A stretch of DNA of 64,000 nt from Cordilura impudica (Eukaryota; Arthropoda; Insecta; Diptera; Scathophagidae). The position numbers were made by a program, and so were the translations under genes. Shown one piece after another: positions 59,382-64,000 of this stretch. The DNA is taken from positions 15,902,378 through 15,966,377 of the forward strand of contig OY821519.1 of NCBI GenBank assembly GCA_963682025.1, in the 5' to 3' direction. Each line of letters begins with the position of its first letter. Within the stretch, counting starts at the first letter, position 1. A model generated the notes under the pieces. The model was not told where the DNA came from and searched no databases. It saw only the letters and a program-made list of their open reading frames with translations.

Positions 59382-60332
59382 TTTTTTTGTTATATCAGGG
59401 GAGATTATGCTCCATTCTTCCTTTTGAGGCTTGTTTAAGTTTGCCTTGCTTGAAAAAGCCATTCGACCTATTTTTCTGTCAAGATTTTCCCACAGATGCT
59501 CGATTGGGTTAAGGTTCGGGGACTGCGGCGGTTGATCAAGTGTCTTAGGAGTCCGGTACAGTAGCCACTCTTTCACAATTTAAGGTGTATGCTTAAGATC
59601 ATTTTCCTGTTGGAAGATGCTGTTTCCAGCCATGCCTTATTTCTCGACACTAGGGTCAACATTGTCCTTCAAAATGGCAAAGTAATCCATTTGGTTCATA
59701 GTGGAGTAAATAAAAAAATAATTACCAACACCTTTTCCCGCCATAATGCCTCATACCATAACTGAACCCCTGAACCTTATATAACAGTGTTGGTAGAACA
59801 CTTTCATTGAATGTTTCATTCTTAGCTCGCCATATTTTTGGAGACCTTTTCGCGCCGAAAATTTCGGATTTCCTCTTATCTGTATATAATATGCTTTCCC
59901 AAGAAGATAGAGCCTCAGTATTGTACTTTTTATCGAAATTCACTAGCTTGCTCTGATTCTCCGTGGATATGTATGGTTTCTTGCATAGTATCCTTCCATA
60001 TAGGCCATTTTTGAGAAGCGATCTCCTTACTGTACTCTAACTTACTGGTTTGCCTGATGTCTGCGTTATGTTTTCCGATAAATTTAAGTGCACTTTAGAC
60101 TGGATATGTCTTTACTTATCTTACTACAGCGCTAACTTCAATACCACTAAGCCGCTTTGGACGTCCAGATGTCATTAAATCTTCAACCTGATGGTGTTTC
60201 GCGGATTCATCAACTACTTTTTTTATTGTGCAGTGGTTCTTACCCACAATTTCGCCAATTTCACGCAAGGAATTACCTTTTTTTTTCAATCTAAAATATT
60301 TTCCGAGTATAAACCAATGTTTGCTTTCCCAT
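59382..60332 (-). pseudogene. Tc1-type transposase, disrupted
   Basis: From an ATG at 60332 the minus strand gives a helix-turn-helix part containing NSLREIGEIVGKNHCTIKKV. Then come GYYARNHTYPRRIRASE-type sequence, NTEALSSWESILYTDKRKSE (first catalytic D in YTD), IFGAKRSPKIWRAKN and GAGVNYFFI-like sequence. NSIFQQENDLKHT follows (second acid in the END motif), then QPPQSPNLNPIEHLWENLDR with the catalytic E. At least three frameshifts or stops occur. The C-terminus (ISPDITKK) is interrupted at 59381 by family C copy 4, and LVDLMPRIK continues at about 59009-58980. It is inactive. Confidence 0.88.
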
Positions 60333-60660
60333 AGTGAGAATATTTGCTTTTACATCATTTTAGTCGTTATTAATTAGTACAAATCAACTTAAAATGATTT
60401 TTAGTAAAGTAAAACACGTGATCAGTACAAATTTGTCACAAAAGTTTAGGTTCTTCCCCGAAATATAAGAAAGCGTAAGTAAGTCTTACCACTGTTTATT
60501 TTTATTGACGCGTAAAATCTGATGCATTTTCACTTTCGAGAGATTTGCGCACTTTCCCACTTGATTTGATTTCATGTTTTATAGTAGTCAATCTCTAAAT
60601 GGTAACAGCAGTAAACTCTGTAATATTAGTTTTTTTCGTAAGTCAATAATCGGCGCTCAC

Positions 60661-61083
60661 AGTGCGAGTTGCGAGTGCGAGAAAAAATGAGAATGAGGCA
60701 GCATGATTTTTTCTATATGTGGAAGCGAGATCGATAGTAAAGATTTTTTGTGTGGCGTTGCCAACTTAGATTGTAAAAACACTCGCAAGGGAAATAGAAT
60801 TGATTCTAATTTGTGTGCGAGAAAAATCAGAGGACAGGAGAATCAGCTGATAGGCATTAAACGCGATGCCTACTATAGTAATTACTTTATTTAATCCGTT
60901 AATAATTTCGATTTTATTCATTTTATTAATTGTTTGTTATATGAACAATACAATTGACAATTAAATTATGTTTGACAGTAGGACAATCAGCTGCTCGAAG
61001 CATTTTGATGATTTTGTAAAAGCACAAAAGCACAAACTCTCGCATGCAAAAAGCTTAGTTTTTACTCGCACTCGCAACTCGCG
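60661..61083. mobile_element. Probable MITE with GCGAGTGCGAG ends
   Basis: AGTGCGAGTTGCGAGTGCGA at 60661 is mirrored by ACTCGCACTCGCAACTCGC at 61064-61082, 420 bp apart. Internal scraps of the same motif (ACACTCGCAAGGG, GTGTGCGAGAAAAATC, ACTCTCGCATGC) and two AATCAGCTG sites occur. It is non-coding. Confidence 0.65.
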
Positions 61084-61099
61084 GTTATGTGTTTAGGGC

Positions 61100-61462
61100 T
61101 TAAGTCGCCTTGTATGACAATTTTTAGTCTTAGTTCCATATAAAGCCGCCTCCCTATATTCACTCAAATCTATCAGAAATGAAAATTATTGAATAGATCT
61201 TCCTAAAATTTGGTTTGTATACGTTTTTGCAAAAAATAAGTGACGTAATGCGGTCAGGACCGGTCCATGTTTAAATATAGCATCCGACATGAACTATATC
61301 ATATCGGCGGGGCACAAATTAATAACAAGGCCACTAAAACTAGGTTTATTCTTATTTTCTATATCCAATTATGAACTTAGAAATGTTGGATCTAATACCA
61401 TTGCTCAAATAGTGTATCGTATAGTTGGTCTAAACCTACTATAATTTTCTTATTTATTTTAT
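61100..61462 (-). mobile_element. INE-1-like subfamily A, 5' half (copy A8)
   Basis: This reverse copy from TGACAATTTTTAGTCTTAGT through TTGGTTTGTATACGTTTTTG to TAGTTGGTCTAAACCTACTA then TAATTTTCTTATTT ends about 55 bp before the exon 3 acceptor. Confidence 0.8.
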
Positions 61463-61518
61463 TACCCGTATTTTTGTTAACGTATTTTAACGTATTTCTA
61501 TACATATTATCGTTTTAG

Positions 61519-61711
61519 TTTTGGAATATGTTGGTCCACGCTACCGTACATTTGTAGCTAATATGTCTATCGCATTATTCTTTACCATGGCTGCTTGTGT
61601 GTTACCATGGATAGCCTATTATTTGGCCAATTGGAAATTACTAGCTATAGTCACATCTATGCCTTTGATATTGGCCGTATTAACACCCTTAGTCGTGCCC
61701 GAATCGGCCAG
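61519..61711 (+). CDS. SLC22-type organic cation transporter, coding exon 3
   Basis: Residues 272-335 plus two bases of Arg336. VLEYVGPRYRTFVANMSIA (272-290) is the conserved loop after transmembrane segment 4. ALFFTMAACVLPWIAYYLA (290-308) is segment 5, and LLAIVTSMPLILAVLTPLVV (312-331) is segment 6. VPESAR is the start of the SLC22 signature PESARWLVSQGK, which is completed in exon 4. The acceptor is TTATCGTTTTAG and the donor GTTTGT, a weaker donor than the others. Conservation of the reading frame across all three joins supports the model. Confidence 0.96.
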
Positions 61712-61786
61712 GTTTGTAAACTTTATATTTGATTTATGTATTAAAACCCATTTAATTTGTTTATTTCCATGTTTTTTTTTTTCTAG
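61712..61786 (+). other. Intron 3: 75 bp, stop-free and a multiple of three
   Basis: Donor GTTTGTAAAC and acceptor TTTTTTTTTTCTAG. The intron is 25 codons long and open, so unspliced RNA stays in frame and would insert 25 mainly hydrophobic residues between Arg336 and Trp337. Splicing is favoured because it restores the family signature PESARWL exactly. Confidence 0.88.
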
Positions 61787-62723
61787 ATGGTTAGTATCCC
61801 AAGGAAAAATAGATAAAGCTGTAATGATTTTGAAAAAGCTGGAGAAAGTTAATGGCAAACATATTGCACCCGAAGTCTATCAAAATTTCACTGATAGTTG
61901 CAATAAATTGAGACAAGATGAAACTAAAAATCAATCCTATTCCATATTGGATTTATTTAAGACACCACGCTTGAGAAGAACCACCATATTGTTGATTATA
62001 ATATGGATGGCTGTTTCGTTGGTATTTGATGGTCATGTTCGTAATGTGGGCTCGTTGGGTTTGGATATATTCTTTACCTTTACGGTGGCTTCTTTTACCG
62101 AATTTCCGGCCGACACTTTGTTAACAGTTACTTTGGATAAATTTGGTAGAAGATGGTTGGCTTGTAGCAGCATGGTTTTAAGTGGTGCTTTCAGTCTTTT
62201 GGCTACAATAGCTCCAATTGGAGTTTATTCGGCCAGCTTAGCTATTATGGGACGTTTCTTTGTGAATATATCATATAATATAGGCTTACAATATGCTGCT
62301 GAAATTTTACCGACCGTTGTTAGAGCTCAAGGTGTGGCATTTATACACATAATGGGTTATGTAGCCTCAATTATAGCACCATTTGTGGTATATTTAAGTA
62401 ATGTTTCACCCATGCTGCCACTTATTATTTTGGGTCTTTTGGGTATAGTCGGAGGTTTATTGTCTCTGTTATTGCCCGAAACTTTAGATCATGATCTACC
62501 GCAGACATTAAGTGATGGCGAAGAATTTGGCAGAGGTCAAAGTATTTGGGATTTCCCTTGTTTGGCTAAAAAGATTGATGAAACTAATGATTTAGAAGTT
62601 AGAAATTCACATTTTGTTCGATCAACGCAAAGTGGTGCTTCATTGCGAGCCTCAACAACTGGAGAATTTAGATCTAGTATTTTACAGAGATCAGTACGGT
62701 CCAAATGTACTTCTAGATTATAA
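61787..62723 (+). CDS. SLC22-type organic cation transporter, coding exon 4
   Basis: Residues 337-647 and the TAA at 62721-62723. It begins WLVSQGKIDKAVMILKKLEK, completing the family signature, followed by the cytoplasmic loop (about 345-390). TTILLIIIWMAVSLVFDGHV starts segment 7. TLLTVTLDKFGRRWLACSSM holds the second-half major-facilitator signature (DKFGRR) after segment 8. Further segments carry NISYNIGLQYAAEILPTVVR and ending LLSLLLPETLDHDLPQTLSD. The polar C-terminal tail is rich in Ser and Arg. The total of 12 membrane segments and 647 residues fits the insect SLC22 group. It probably acts at the plasma membrane on small organic cations; the substrate (carcinine or another amine) cannot be read from sequence. 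Confidence 0.97.
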
Positions 62724-63910
62724 GCTTACATGTTTCACAATAATCTCAATATGAATGCACACAAGGTCATTTCTAGTATAAATCTAAGCTACGAGCTAAG
62801 TATGTATATCCGTATTAAAATACTCATTTTCTACATATTTATAAAAAAAAAAGAAAAAAACATCAATTGCTGGATTAAAAAAACCACATTCTAAAACTCA
62901 TATTTAAAGCAGTTAATTAATAAACAGTATAAATGTCAGCCCAGCTTACACCATTTTCAATAGAGTTTTAGAAATTGCAATTGATTTTTAAGAATTATCA
63001 AATATGTATTGGCAATTCAGAATAAGTTTTATTTCAGACTTTAGGATATTCAGTTTAATTGAGAAATGAATTAAAAATATTTCAAAATTAACTGATAGTG
63101 AAAAAAAATGGTTAAATATTAACTAAATTTAAAAGAATTAACAAAAATTAGTCTCAAAAACACTTCAAGAATTAAGAAATTATTAAAAACTTTTATTTTT
63201 TTATTAATATATATGAATTTTTATATAAACGGTCGTATTCTGTTAAACTCAGTTTTTTAAAATGTTTCCATAAAATTTTTGCTAGACAAACCTTAAACGA
63301 ACGTAGGAATTATGGAATACGGACATAATACTTTTATTTTCTAATCTACAAAATATTGATTGATAAATTTAAATTAAGAATTGATGAAATTCCTAAAATT
63401 TATTTGGACACGGTGTAGTTAGTATATTTAACATATTGTAGTTAATAAATACTCTAGTATATATAATGCAAATTGATTTGACACGCACTATTTTTATGCA
63501 TAATTAATTTTCATTATTTTTATTTTTTTAATTGTTATAACTAAAGTTGAAAAATGTGTAGTTATTATGTTATTGTTTTTTCTATTATCTTACATCTTTA
63601 GTTTCTAAGTAGTAATTGTACCTGGCTATCTTATTGTACTTGTTTTTGTTTTTATATCATTAATAGCAAAAGAATAGCATCAACATTATAATATAATTAT
63701 TGTTGATAAACATTGTACAATTGTGATATTAGTATTAAATATTCATTAAAATGTTTATGTATTTAAAAAAATATGTATTGTTAATACGACAATTAATAAA
63801 CTTATAATTAAATCATCGTTTACAATTATATAAACGAAATATCATATTATTTAAAATAAGTAATTTAGTAGAATAGATGTTCCATGTACATATGTATATG
63901 CATATTATTA
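62724..63910 (+). other. 3' untranslated region and downstream DNA
   Basis: Candidate polyadenylation signals AATAAA occur at 62919-62924, 63444-63449 and 63795-63800. Which is used cannot be told. No further gene was found up to the window end. Confidence 0.5.
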
Positions 63911-64000
63911 TACCCTCTGCACACCGTGAGCGTCAAAAAAACTAAACACCAATTATTAATCTTTAGATTGTCTTATTACAAAATTATTATTGATTTACGA
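63911..64000 (+). mobile_element. INE-1-like scrap and Tc1-type end at the window edge
   Basis: TATACCCTCTGCACACC (an INE-1-like 3' end in reverse) is interrupted at about 63926 by GTGAGCGTCAAAAAAACTAA then ACACC, the same terminal motif as at 58702. A Tc1-like element probably continues beyond the window. Confidence 0.6.

Larger units (their letters stand above)
58891..60512 (-). mobile_element. Tc1-like transposon
   Basis: The ends are CGCGTCAAAAAAAGTAAACA and, on the complement of the right end, CGCGTCAATAAAAATAAACA, each bordered by TA (58889-58890 and 60513-60514). It contains a transposase pseudogene on the minus strand and an insertion of family C copy 4. A sister end lies just outside at 58702 (GAGCGTCAAAAAAAAGTAAA) and another near 63926. 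Some similarity to 54222-54268 runs past the TA, so the true boundary could lie slightly further out. Confidence 0.78.
50786..61518 (+). other. Intron 2 of the transporter gene (10.7 kb)
   Basis: Donor GTGAGT and acceptor TATCGTTTTAG, phase 1 (G|TT, Val272). It is filled with arrays, INE-1-like copies, Helitron g, a Tc1 copy and MITEs. The stretch 51301-51593 has only (ACAT)n-like scraps. Confidence 0.9.

Noticed and set aside
61521..61786. Single uninterrupted exon 61521-62723 starting at a TTG
   Set aside because: The splice acceptor at 61517-61518 and the signature PESAR|WLVSQGK show that this is exons 3 and 4 with a 75-bp intron. TTG codes Leu273 inside the protein.

Overview
The window reads as AT-rich dipteran nuclear DNA, most likely from a calyptrate fly (blowfly or house-fly type). 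The evidence is one spliced insect SLC22-type transporter gene, abundant short repeats resembling Drosophila INE-1/DNAREP1, and many decayed Tc1/mariner, hAT, LINE, Helitron and foldback copies. I see no prokaryotic signal, tRNA, rRNA or CRISPR. The species call is an inference.

One convincing protein-coding gene is present, on the + strand in four coding exons: 39205-39575, 50343-50785, 61519-61711 and 61787-62723. The joins keep frame (phases 2, 1 and 2) and give 647 codons plus a stop. The product is a major-facilitator organic cation/carnitine-type transporter of the fly clade that includes the Drosophila carcinine transporter CarT. A TATA box and initiator lie about 270 bp upstream of the start codon. 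Two introns of about 10.7 kb each hold most of the repeats of the right half. The third intron is only 75 bp, a multiple of three, and has no stop codon.

Positions 1-38890 are intergenic and consist of mobile-element debris. From left to right they hold a MITE, a foldback arm, a decayed mobile protein gene (about 4.1-5.2 kb), a 430-bp MITE, a foldback element nested in another (9.4-11.2 kb), a 2.3-kb heptanucleotide array (13.5-15.8 kb) and a dead Tc1 copy (16.2-17.8 kb). These are followed by Helitron-like copies, a deleted mariner (24.1-24.9 kb), a 2.4-kb 21-bp satellite inside a mobile element (25.7-28.4 kb), a LINE 3' end (31.8-32.6 kb) and a hAT copy broken by Helitrons (32.9-36.7 kb).

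Introns 1 and 2 contain INE-1-like copies, Helitron-like copies, palindromic MITEs and a Tc1 copy. They also hold three more members of the element family found at 25.7 kb.

The strongest candidate for something undescribed is that element family. It has four copies, at 25749-28367, 43608-44665, 51662-55839 and 59011-59381. The ends are conserved and carry short subterminal inverted repeats, a small hairpin lies near the right end, and insertion is into T-runs. The core is a replaceable tandem array whose unit is 7 bp or 3x7 bp, different in each array-bearing copy. The layout matches Helentron-associated (DINE-1-type) elements, but the heptamer core seems distinctive. A second clear family is a set of about 370-bp non-autonomous Helitrons with TC...CTAG ends and A/T insertion.
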